From Terriglobus albidus (GTDB lineage: Bacteria; Acidobacteriota; Terriglobia; Terriglobales; Acidobacteriaceae), in NCBI RefSeq assembly GCF_025685425.1, contig NZ_JAGTAS010000057.1, positions 1 to 64,000 on the forward strand: a stretch of DNA of 64,000 nucleotides. Reading direction: 5' to 3'. The translations under genes were made by a program, and so were the position numbers. The notes under the pieces were generated by a model. That model had not been told where the DNA came from. It did not search any database and saw nothing but the letters and a program-made list of their open reading frames with translations. Below are positions 56,584-64,000 of this stretch, one piece after another (the stretch's first letter is position 1; each line of letters starts with the position of its first letter).

Positions 56584-57068
56584 GAATACCAATGCGAAAC
56601 ACCTCTTGTCTGATCATGTTTTTATGCCTGTCATTATCGATGAGGTCGCAAGAACGTACTATGGCGATTGACGAATACAACGTTCCAAAAGAGGTGGAAG
56701 CATGTATTAAATCAGTTGGAGGGGTGACCATCCGGGGAAGTATTAATCCGTTCTATCTCAGTGGCGATTTTGATGGCGATGGAAATCTTGACTTCGCTGT
56801 TCAAGTACAGCGGGCTTCAAACAATGGACTTTTAATGTGTCTGAGTACTCGGCATCCGATTCTACTCGGAGCCGGATCTTCAGTGTTGTGGCCATCATCG
56901 ACACCATGGCGATTCGATGCATGGTCCATAATTCCTAAGAACAGTCCATCTATTTCTCACCCGCCGGGTATTCATCGAGATACGATCCTGCTCGAAGTCA
57001 AAGAGTCGGCAAGCGGACTTCTTTATTGGAACGGGAAGAATTTCGCATGGAAGCAGCTGTCGGATTGA
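56580..57068 (+). CDS. Probable exported immunity protein for the RHS tip
   Basis: The start ATG at 56580 overlaps the RHS stop (ATGA); a second ATG at 56592 is also possible. The 162-residue product has a signal peptide (NTSCLIMFLCLSLSMRSQ) and a calcium-loop-like segment LSGDFDGDGNLDFAVQV as in FG-GAP/EF-hand-type modules. Overlap with the toxin tip gene and export to the periplasm fit an immunity protein against a periplasmic murein peptidase. No family name can be given. Confidence 0.75.
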   Translation: MRIPMRNTSCLIMFLCLSLSMRSQERTMAIDEYNVPKEVEACIKSVGGVTIRGSINPFYLSGDFDGDGNLDFAVQVQRASNNGLLMCLSTRHPILLGAGSSVLWPSSTPWRFDAWSIIPKNSPSISHPPGIHRDTILLEVKESASGLLYWNGKNFAWKQLSD

Positions 57069-57081
57069 GATCTGCTCAGTC

Positions 57082-57290
57082 GGCAATGAACGGGGCACAG
57101 AAAGCGGCTTAGATTACTTCGGCGCTCGCTACATGAGCAGTACGATGGGACGCTTTATGTCGCCAGACCGGAGCGACGATCCCGACGGCGTTACCTATGG
57201 GGAGTTTGAGAATCCTCAGAGCCTAAATCTCTACAGCTATGTGCGGAACAATCCGCTCTCGAATACCGATCCTGATGGGCATGGTTGTGT
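57082..57290 (+). pseudogene. Orphan RHS core/tip fragment
   Basis: In one frame the stretch reads GNERGTESGLDYFGARYMSS, then MGRFMSPD, NPQSLNLYSYVRNNPLSN and DPDGHG, the RHS core that precedes a variable tip. It has no start of its own and lies right after the immunity gene. It is cut at about 57290 by intron-derived DNA, so its tip domain is lost. Displaced cores of this kind are typical of rhs loci that exchange toxin tips. Confidence 0.85.
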
Positions 57291-57786
57291 GGCCTCTTCC
57301 AGCACGCCCGCGTTCAGCCTTTTCTGGATGAGACGCACCACGCGCCGGTCCGCTATCGATGCTGGAGGAACCGGACCAGCCACTCGTTTCTTGAGTACCT
57401 CCACCGCCGCTCTCTGGACAAGCTTCCATGCAAGATGTGTCCCTGCGTGCCAGGGTCAGAGACCGCGCAGGACTCCTTTGGAGCTTGCGAAAGCGCTCCT
57501 CGGGATGTTGCCTTCCGCCCCGTGTCAGAGCGTCGGCGTCCTGAAGTTCGGGGTATTTCGCGGTTCAATATCCTGGCCCGTAATTCCTCCTGTCAACGCT
57601 TCGGATATGGCCTTGCGACCACGCCTGTATGACTCGGAGCCGATGCGGCTCGCTGGGCCTTCACCGTACGGCTCTTGCATCCGCTACATCTTGCCGGCGA
57701 GATGCGGTCTACATCATGTTCCTCCAATCTGGTTGCTACTGCGTTGAAGAGCACGATGCTTACGCATCGGGTTGGCGCTACGACAC
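57290..57786 (-). mobile_element. Internally deleted group II intron relic (copy 2)
   Basis: The 5' part (57425-57783) repeats 48668-49026 with two differences. Beyond it the minus strand encodes LtrA-type reverse-transcriptase pieces: KLVQRAAVEVL, then NEWLVRFLQHR and, in another frame, IADRRVVRLIQKRLNAGVLE. The frames are broken and the segments between them deleted. The relic lies against the orphan RHS core. The assignment rests on recognition of the RT segments. Confidence 0.7.
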
Positions 57787-58049
57787 GTCACCCCCAATTG
57801 GGATCTGCGAGAATCCTGCGCGGCAGTCTTTCTGTTTACGCCGGTAAACAGCTTTAGAATCTGTTGCGTTCCGCTCTGCACGGAATGGTTCCGCTTTGAT
57901 GGGAGCGCTTGAGGGCGCTCTGCGTAAACGCAGAATCTGCATCGGCGTAAACACGTTGATTTCGCAGAAGCTTCAGTCGTTTTGGTGAAATCGGCCGATT
58001 GACGTGTCGCACGGACAGGGGCAAGCTGTTTCTAAGGCGAGGTTCACCG
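57787..58049. other. Palindrome-rich spacer upstream of mobilisation genes (oriT candidate)
   Basis: CTGTTTAC and GTAAACAG (57832-57851), GAGCGC and GCGCTC (57903-57920) and TCTGCGT and ACGCAGA (57919-57934) form closely spaced stems. GTAAAC recurs four times counting both strands, and AGAATCTG twice. The position directly before a MobC-like gene and a coupling-protein gene would suit a transfer origin; no nick site is recognised. Confidence 0.4.
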
Positions 58050-58475
58050 ATGAGCACACTCGTCAACGGCACACCGACTGCTTCCAGCGCGCCTGAAGCC
58101 GCGCAGGAAAAACCTGGCTTCCGCACCAAAACCATCGCCACACGGATCACTCCTGAGGAGTTGCGGGAGGTCGAAGCGGCTGCCGAAAAGAGCGGCAAAA
58201 CGCTCGCGGTGTGGCTGCGCGAACTTGCCCTGAACGCCGCGCGGGAGAGGCCTGCAGACCCTGCGGAGCTGCTGCTTTCCGAGGTCATGGCGCTCCGGTA
58301 CATCCTCCTAAATCTCTTCCATGCGTCGGCCACGGCCCAGGCTGAAGGCAAGTATCTGCTGCCGGAATCTGTCGTCAAAATCCGCGATAAGGCAGAGGCC
58401 CGGAAGCTGGCCGACGCGCGCAAACTGCTCACCGACTTCCTTGCCGGGAAGGATGAAACCGGAGGACAGAAGTGA
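58050..58475 (+). CDS. MobC-like mobilisation protein (ribbon-helix-helix)
   Basis: The protein has 141 residues from the ATG at 58050 with AAGGCGAGG upstream. FRTKTIATRITPEELREVEA followed by a helix and VWLRELALNAA is the ribbon-helix-helix pattern of MobC and related relaxosome accessory proteins that bind oriT. The C-terminal half is helical and charged. The stop overlaps the start of the coupling-protein gene, so the two are translationally coupled. Confidence 0.75.
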   Translation: MSTLVNGTPTASSAPEAAQEKPGFRTKTIATRITPEELREVEAAAEKSGKTLAVWLRELALNAARERPADPAELLLSEVMALRYILLNLFHASATAQAEGKYLLPESVVKIRDKAEARKLADARKLLTDFLAGKDETGGQK

Positions 58476-60436
58476 GCGCGGAACCGATGAGTTTTCCCAG
58501 CCGACGCCGGTGGTTTCTGTGGCTGATTTTGCTCCTGGCCGTAGGCCCATTTCTGCTGATTCTTCCGGGCATGTTTTGGCTCAACTGGACGATGAATCCG
58601 GTCCAGATCCACTACCTCGGAACCTATGCCGCCTGCTCTACGTTGAGCCGTTACCCAGGAACACTGACTACCGTTCGCTACGTCGAGAAAACGGCTCCGG
58701 GACGGAAGCCGGCACCATTGTTGCCCGAGGATGCGGTGAAGGGACCGGATGCGCAGCATCCTATCGCTCTCAGCCCGAAGGCGCTCGCGGAAGGCTGGCG
58801 CGGAGTGATGATTATGCCGCCAGGCAAGGTCCGTGCGAGGGAGTTGGAAGCGTACCTGCGGGAGACGGTTTATGACGACGACAGCGCATGGCTGATCTAC
58901 CTTCGGCCCATTCTTTATCTGGCCGCAGTAGTGTTGTTTCTGTATGGTCCGTGGCTCTTCTTTGGCCATAAACTTCGGGTCAGTCGGAAACAGGAACAAC
59001 GCCATGGACGGCGCACCAAAGGCCCCGAGCTGACGGCGGTACTACGCTCCCGTGATGGCGGTATCCGCTTTCAGATGGAAGGCGAGGGTACACTTAGCAG
59101 ATTCCTTCCGGCCCGTGGTTTCCGCATCCCGCGACGTCTAGAGGCCAGCCACATTCTGCTGATGGGCGACACCGGTTCCGGCAAAAGTTCGGCTATCCGG
59201 CAACTGCTCCGCCAGGTTGAAGGCCGGGGTGAGAGCGCCATGGTGTACGACCCTGCGATGGACTTCGTAGGTGAGTTTTACAACCCAAAGCGAGGCGATC
59301 TGATTTTGAATCCGCTCGATCGGCGCTGCCCATACTGGAGCTTGGGAAAGGAGATTGACCGGCCCGAAACGGCCACCACCATCGCCGTAGCGATGCTGCC
59401 GGAAAAGGAATATGAGAAGGCGTTTTTCACTGATGCACCGCGCCGGGTGTTGGCCCATTTGCTGAGGAACAGGCCGCAGCCAAGGGACATCCTACGAATG
59501 ATGGCTGACCCTTCTTATATAGAGGCGGCAGTCAAGGGAACGCCACTGGCGGCATTGCTCGATTCGGGTGCCCCTGCGCAGCGGGCGGGAGTGCTTTCCA
59601 GCCTGAACATGGTGGCCGACAGCCTGGAGCTGTTGCCCGAGTGGGAGCACACGAGGCCGACCTTTGCGACGGAGGAATGGTATACGGAGCGCAAACGCTG
59701 GGTCTTCCTGACCTCCTCTGCTGCCTACCGGGAGAAGGTACTGCCGCTGCATTCGGTATGGCTCGATTTGTTCATCTTGCGCATGATGGGCTACTGCGAA
59801 GACCCTGCGGTAAAGCCAGTCTGGTTCGTGCTGGATGAGTTGGCCAGCCTGAACAAGCTGCCGCAGCTCCACACCGCTGTGACCGAGAATCGCAAGTATG
59901 GCAATCCCGTCGTCATGGGCGTGCAGGGGCGAAGCCAGATGGAAAAGCGCTATGGCCAGGACGCCGAGGCTATGCTCTCCCAGCCTGCAACGAAGATCTT
60001 TTTGAAAACATCCGAACCGCGTGCGGCTAAGTGGATCTCCGAGGCGATCGGTGAGATCGAGGTCGAGCGTTTGAAGGAATCCCGCACCATGAGGCTACTC
60101 GGATCGAAGAAGAGCTTTGCGATGGAGATCACCACCAAACCGCTCGTTATGGCATCTGAGATCGCGGGCCTGCAGCCGCTGACAGGTTTTATCAAGCTCG
60201 AGAATCATGTCGTGCCCGCAAGGTTCCGGCTGGCAAAGAGAAATAACAAAGAGCCGGAGTTCTTGGAACGGACGAGAGAACAGGCGTCGCCGCGCGAAGC
60301 GGAGGCCGCGAAGGCTCCGACCAGTATGAAAATGCCGGAGGCGAAAAAGCCTGTGGAACAGGTTTTGCCTCTGGAGAAAACGCCTGTCGTGAAGCAAGAA
60401 GGGTTCAGTTGGGATGAGAGTAATGGGATCGAGTGA
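58472..60436 (+). CDS. Type IV coupling protein (VirD4/TraD-like ATPase)
   Basis: The protein has 654 residues from a GTG preceded by GGAGG. Two N-terminal transmembrane helices (about residues 12-35 and about 140-165) anchor it. The Walker A motif GDTGSGKS has its Lys at residue 238. Walker B is in VWFVLDELASL, followed by the conserved GVQGRSQMEKRYG segment. Such hexameric ATPases feed relaxase-bound DNA into a type IV secretion channel. No relaxase or mating-channel gene is in the window, so this is a partial mobilisation module. The last 60 residues are a variable Glu/Lys/Pro-rich tail. Confidence 0.9.
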   Translation: MSAEPMSFPSRRRWFLWLILLLAVGPFLLILPGMFWLNWTMNPVQIHYLGTYAACSTLSRYPGTLTTVRYVEKTAPGRKPAPLLPEDAVKGPDAQHPIALSPKALAEGWRGVMIMPPGKVRARELEAYLRETVYDDDSAWLIYLRPILYLAAVVLFLYGPWLFFGHKLRVSRKQEQRHGRRTKGPELTAVLRSRDGGIRFQMEGEGTLSRFLPARGFRIPRRLEASHILLMGDTGSGKSSAIRQLLRQVEGRGESAMVYDPAMDFVGEFYNPKRGDLILNPLDRRCPYWSLGKEIDRPETATTIAVAMLPEKEYEKAFFTDAPRRVLAHLLRNRPQPRDILRMMADPSYIEAAVKGTPLAALLDSGAPAQRAGVLSSLNMVADSLELLPEWEHTRPTFATEEWYTERKRWVFLTSSAAYREKVLPLHSVWLDLFILRMMGYCEDPAVKPVWFVLDELASLNKLPQLHTAVTENRKYGNPVVMGVQGRSQMEKRYGQDAEAMLSQPATKIFLKTSEPRAAKWISEAIGEIEVERLKESRTMRLLGSKKSFAMEITTKPLVMASEIAGLQPLTGFIKLENHVVPARFRLAKRNNKEPEFLERTREQASPREAEAAKAPTSMKMPEAKKPVEQVLPLEKTPVVKQEGFSWDESNGIE

Positions 60437-60541
60437 CGCTTTGCGAGTTTCTTGGTAGTAACCTTACCGGAAGCAAGCCGATGGGCTTCCCAATGTCCAG
60501 CTGCTTAGCACGCGCCTCTTTCGAAGGTTCCGGAGTGTTCT

Positions 60542-61360
60542 ATGGCAAAGACGCCGCACATCTCTTTCAGAAGTTTCTGCCTTACACTCCTGGGTGCTTT
60601 GACCTTAGTGTCCGCCTCGGCGGCCCAGGCGACTAGTACGGGTGGGATAGCGGCAGCTTTCGAAGTAGTTGTCATCAAGCCGTCTCCCCCCGAGGGACGC
60701 TCCGTCATGCGGATGATCCGACCGTTGCCTGGGGGCAACGGCTATATTGCGAAGAACTTTCCGGTTCGACTCATGATTGCCCTCATGTATAAAGTGCCTG
60801 CACGCCAGATAGAGGGTGGCCCTAGGTGGCTGGATGAAGAGTACTTTGACATCGAGGCCCACGCCGATGGCGTACACAGCAAAGATGAGTTGCAGGCCAT
60901 GTTCCGCACGTTGCTGACTGAGAGGTTCGGCTTGCAGATGCGCGAGGTCTCGCGAGAAGGAAAAGTGTTTTCCCTGCAACTGGACGGGACAGCAACTAAG
61001 ATGCAAAGAAATCCGGATGGCCCGGGAATGAACATCCCAATTACACCAGTTGGAATCGGCGAGTATCAGGGGCGCGGTGTCTCCATGCCGTACCTGTGCT
61101 GGTTTCTCAGCCAGCTAACTCAGGATAAGGAACGTCCAGTGATCGACCGCACGGGGCTGACAGGGACGTTTGACTTCATGCTCTCGTTCCTACCGGAGCA
61201 GGCGGCAAATAGTAATGATGATCACTTGCTTACAGAGTTGCGTGATAGGCCCTCCCTCTTCACAGCTCTCAAAGAACAGCTTGGCTTGCGGTTGGTACCG
61301 GAGAACGGGCCTGTCCAGTACTTTGTAGTTGACCATGTAGATTGGCCGTCCGCCAACTGA
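60542..61360 (+). CDS. TIGR03435-family exported protein (first copy)
   Basis: This 272-residue protein has a signal peptide (ending SASAAQ). The family hallmarks are in order: FEVVVIKPSPPEG, IEGGPRWLDEEYFDIEA, the LFTALKEQLGLRLVPENGP segment near the end, and VDHVDWPSAN as C-terminus. TIGR03435 is a family expanded in soil Acidobacteria, exported and of unknown function, often near peptidase or sensor genes. A second member lies 460 bases downstream. Confidence 0.9.
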   Translation: MAKTPHISFRSFCLTLLGALTLVSASAAQATSTGGIAAAFEVVVIKPSPPEGRSVMRMIRPLPGGNGYIAKNFPVRLMIALMYKVPARQIEGGPRWLDEEYFDIEAHADGVHSKDELQAMFRTLLTERFGLQMREVSREGKVFSLQLDGTATKMQRNPDGPGMNIPITPVGIGEYQGRGVSMPYLCWFLSQLTQDKERPVIDRTGLTGTFDFMLSFLPEQAANSNDDHLLTELRDRPSLFTALKEQLGLRLVPENGPVQYFVVDHVDWPSAN

Positions 61361-61824
61361 CCCAACGGATACGCGGAATAGGTTTTCTGGCCGCGTGTCG
61401 TCTGCCGAGACTTTCATGTCGTACCGCTGCGCCCAGCGACTTGTTAGCTCATTAGCAATGCTCGAAATTTCCTTGCGCTATCAGGGTTTGCGCTATACCC
61501 GTCTTTCCGTCGGTCTCGTTCGCGCGGCGGTTCTCGAGGTTCATGAGTCGCGGTCCATCAATCAAACGCTTGCCCGGAAATATTTCCATTGCCCAAAGAT
61601 CCGCTTGGTCAAAGCATCGCGAACAATGAAGGAGGACGGCTCGGATAGCGCTTGGGCGCAGTGACTTCTCCAACCTGCCGTTTCGGCTAAGGGCGTCCCC
61701 AGAGCATTTTTTTAGCTCGACCCAGGCGTCGATGAGTGCTTTGCCCCTGATCTCGCCAGTTTGGAACATCTACTTCCGAGAAACCGAGTTAGAAGTATTA
61801 ACGAAGGATTGAAAGGATCGCTGT
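61361..61824. other. Spacer between two TIGR03435 genes
   Basis: About 460 bases with short frames on both strands but no family resemblance or strong ribosome site. I see no RNA gene or repeat. Confidence 0.45.
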
Positions 61825-62649
61825 ATGAACGTGGTTCGAGTGCAAGTTCAGCGACTGGTCCTCGTAGGCCTAGTCGGGTGTTTAACAACTTTTTCAGATC
61901 CCGCTAAAGCAGCAGCTATTCTCCCAATCTGGCAGAACGCTGCTCCTCCACCAATCAGCGATAACCCGCTTGCTTTCGAAGCAGTGACGATCAAACCGAG
62001 CGATCCGAATCTGTCGGGTGGCACATACTTCAGAGTTCAGGGTCGCCATGTCCTCGCAGTAAATGTCAGCCTCTTCGATTTGCTATCGCTTGCGTATGGG
62101 CTACACCCAAAGCAAATCGTGAACGGTCCCAGATGGCTGGATACGAGCAGGTACGACATTGATGGCGTGCCCACGATGGAGGGGCGACCTAATCGGGATC
62201 AACAACGTCAGTTGTTTCGAGCTTTACTTGCGGATCGGTTTCATTTGGTTTTTCACTATGAGCAGAGAGAACTACCCATCTATGCTCTCCTTCTTGATAA
62301 GGGAGGGCCAAGGCTCACCCGAACCTCTCGCCAGCCGCAGGATGGGACCAATTTCTCCTATACGAACCAGATCGTTCTAACAGCAAAGAATGCTTCCATG
62401 GCTACTCTCGCGGACGGCATGCAGGCGAGCTTCCTCGACAGACCGGTAGTCGATCACACTGGCCTCACAGACCGTTATGACTTCACGCTGAAGTGGACTC
62501 CTGACGACTCACCAGCAAGGGATACACCTGACGCTCCGCCGGATCTCTACACCGCGATCAAAGAACAGTTGGGATTGAAGCTGGTTCCTACCAAGGAGGA
62601 AGCGAAAGCTCTGGTGATCGATCATGTAGAAGTGCCCTCTGCCAATTAG
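61825..62649 (+). CDS. TIGR03435-family exported protein (second copy)
   Basis: The protein has 274 residues from the ATG at 61825, preceded by GAAAGGA. The signal peptide is followed by FEAVTIKPSDPNLSGG, IVNGPRWLDTSRYDIDG, FRALLADRFHLVFHYEQREL, and the C-terminal LYTAIKEQLGLKLVPTKEEA and VIDHVEVPSAN. It is closer to the family consensus than the upstream copy. The two are probably diverged duplicates with separate promoters. Confidence 0.92.
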   Translation: MNVVRVQVQRLVLVGLVGCLTTFSDPAKAAAILPIWQNAAPPPISDNPLAFEAVTIKPSDPNLSGGTYFRVQGRHVLAVNVSLFDLLSLAYGLHPKQIVNGPRWLDTSRYDIDGVPTMEGRPNRDQQRQLFRALLADRFHLVFHYEQRELPIYALLLDKGGPRLTRTSRQPQDGTNFSYTNQIVLTAKNASMATLADGMQASFLDRPVVDHTGLTDRYDFTLKWTPDDSPARDTPDAPPDLYTAIKEQLGLKLVPTKEEAKALVIDHVEVPSAN

Positions 62650-62829
62650 CACCATCTTCGTTAGCAAGTCGGGTTAACTTGTGTTCAATAGTGGACGGTA
62701 ACTCTGAAAAATGGACGTCACAGCGGTGGACCTCCAGCTATCGCTTTTTAGAATCAATGTCTTGCGCGATTGTGTTTAGGCATCGATCGTGCTTGCATGT
62801 CTGGTAGTCCTTTGAGCGGCGAGGTAGCG

Positions 62830-64000
62830 ATGGCATCGATGATGGATGATCTGCGGCATGGAATGAGGAGTCTGAGGAGGTCGCCGGGGTTTGCGGTCAC
62901 GGCTCTACTAACACTGGCTCTCGGCATTGGAGCTACGACAGCGATCTTCACTCTGGTGTATGACGTGATGCTGCGGCCTCTGCCGTATCCGCATGCTGAG
63001 CGGCTGGTGGTGATGGAGGAGATCGTAGCGGAGTATCGCGACATCTATCCCACGGTGCCGATGAATGCACACAACTTTGAGATGTGGAGGAAAAACAGCC
63101 GCAGCTTCGAGCAGATGGCGGTGATGCAGGACAATCCTATGCCGATGGGTGCAGGCGATCATCCGGTAGAGGTGCAGGTCCTGAGCGCGACGTCGGGGCT
63201 GTTCTCCGTGCTGAGCGCCTGGCCATCGCTGGGGCGTGCTTTCACTCAGTCGGAGGCGCAGGTAGGCCATGACCATGTTGTGGTTCTGATGAATGCTACC
63301 TGGCGCGACCAGTTTCAGAGCGATCCTGACATCGTTGGCAGAACAATCACCCTGAACGGCTTTCCATACACTGTGATCGGTGTCATGCCGCAGAGCTTTC
63401 GTCTGCCCGTGACCGCAGGCATCGCGCAGTTCGGTGCGGGAAGCACAAAGCAGGCTGCGGTTATCGTCCCACGTAGCTTTTCGGCTGATGAGCTGAGAGA
63501 GAAAGTTGGCGATTTCAACTATATTGGGCTGGGATTGCTGAAGCCCGGCGTCACAGTCGCACAGGCGAATGAAGAGATCAATGCCCTGCAGAAGACGATT
63601 ACATCCAGCCTGGTAGGTGAGGAGAAGTCCACACTGTCGGCGATGTTGCTGCCGTTTCAGCAGAAGCTAGTAGGCACGAACCGCAAGCCTTTGCTGATCC
63701 TGCTTGGCGCGGTGGTGGGGTTGTTGATCGTAGGGTGCGTGAATATCACTAATCTGCTACTGGCGCGGGCGACGAGCCGCAGGCAGCAGATGGCAGTAGC
63801 CTCTGCTCTCGGCGCGCGGGCAGGCGAGCTGGTTCGTCTGGCAATGCGTGAGACAGTCCTGCTGGCCGTGGCGGGAGGCATGCTTGGCGTTTTACTGGCC
63901 TACTGCATCATGCCCTTCATGCAGCGATATCTTCCGCCCGCACTTGATTTTCGAGGGCCGCTCCGTCTGGACTGGGTGGGAGCGGGATGCGCGGCGCTGT
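62830..64000 (+). CDS. ABC transporter permease of the ADOP/MacB type (runs off the window)
   Basis: The first 390 codons of a larger gene are seen. The start ATG at 62830 has GAGG nearby; an in-frame ATG at 62797 is an alternative. The N-terminus MDDLRHGMRSLRRSPGF then AVTALLTLALGIGATTAIF is the hallmark of acidobacterial ADOP permeases, followed by the MacB_PCD periplasmic domain (TITLNGFPYTVIGVMPQSF). The FtsX-type helices begin with LLILLGAVVGLLIVGCVNIT. Such permeases work with a separate LolD/MacB-like ATPase in export or envelope lipoprotein processes. The rest of the gene, including the second permease half, lies outside. Confidence 0.92.
   Translation, partial: MASMMDDLRHGMRSLRRSPGFAVTALLTLALGIGATTAIFTLVYDVMLRPLPYPHAERLVVMEEIVAEYRDIYPTVPMNAHNFEMWRKNSRSFEQMAVMQDNPMPMGAGDHPVEVQVLSATSGLFSVLSAWPSLGRAFTQSEAQVGHDHVVVLMNATWRDQFQSDPDIVGRTITLNGFPYTVIGVMPQSFRLPVTAGIAQFGAGSTKQAAVIVPRSFSADELREKVGDFNYIGLGLLKPGVTVAQANEEINALQKTITSSLVGEEKSTLSAMLLPFQQKLVGTNRKPLLILLGAVVGLLIVGCVNITNLLLARATSRRQQMAVASALGARAGELVRLAMRETVLLAVAGGMLGVLLAYCIMPFMQRYLPPALDFRGPLRLDWVGAGCAAL

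Noticed and set aside
57133-57747. 204-codon frame joining an RHS core to the repeat
   Set aside because: The RHS part is genuine, but the second half is the antisense of the intron relic, so the whole is a chance fusion. Only the RHS fragment is reported.
61452-61769. 105-codon minus-strand frame between the TIGR03435 genes
   Set aside because: No motif or ribosome site could be found; a remnant gene is possible but not supportable.

Overview
The window looks like chromosomal DNA of an acidobacterium of the Terriglobia type (Granulicella / Terriglobus / Edaphobacter-like). This rests on protein families I recognise rather than on a search: two soil/Acidobacteria-type TIGR03435 proteins, one VWFA-related acidobacterial (TIGR03436-like) protein, a very large TonB-dependent receptor with an N-terminal carboxypeptidase-regulatory domain, an ADOP/MacB-type ABC permease, and secreted beta-propeller proteins in a moderately GC-rich genome.

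Bases 1-36.8k are mostly ordinary chromosome. The str operon (rpsL-rpsG-fusA-tuf, minus strand, tuf cut by the window edge) opens the window. It is followed by secreted peptidase and lipoprotein genes, a ribH-nusB pair in which lumazine synthase carries an extra N-terminal VOC-like domain, a solute:sodium symporter, a 2-hydroxyacid dehydrogenase next to a 115-bp palindromic repeat, and rpsT. Then come a DMT exporter, two HAD phosphatases, and a TetR cassette with a perfect 16-bp palindromic operator. At 22.7-23.4k an ECF sigma factor with a cysteine-rich tail sits behind an unannotated 25-residue peptide with seven cysteines. Further on are an S55 (SpoIVB-type) peptidase with a beta-propeller partner, three isolated flagellar-switch-type SpoA proteins, a GT2 glycosyltransferase, an exported LanC-like protein, a CHRD protein and the TonB receptor.

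Bases 37-60.5k form an accessory island. A tyrosine recombinase at 37.1k is followed by a metalloprotease / membrane protein / patatin cluster. That cluster is closed at 44.5-44.9k by a decayed second copy of the recombinase 3' end and its flanking stem-loop. Next is a minus-strand module of a DUF3696-type AAA ATPase and a PIN-like nuclease, a candidate defence system. An RHS locus follows: a 1983-residue secreted YD-repeat protein with three tandem carbohydrate-binding-like repeats and a C-terminal LAS-type peptidoglycan peptidase tip, overlapped by a probable exported immunity gene, then an orphan RHS tip fragment. The RHS locus lies between two nearly identical 359-bp direct repeats, which I identify as 5' relics of one group II intron. 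A MobC-like protein and a VirD4/TraD-type coupling protein, preceded by a palindrome-rich stretch, suggest the remains of a mobilisable element.

Bases 60.5-64k return to acidobacterial genes: two TIGR03435 proteins and an ABC permease that runs off the window. No tRNA, rRNA or CRISPR array was recognised.
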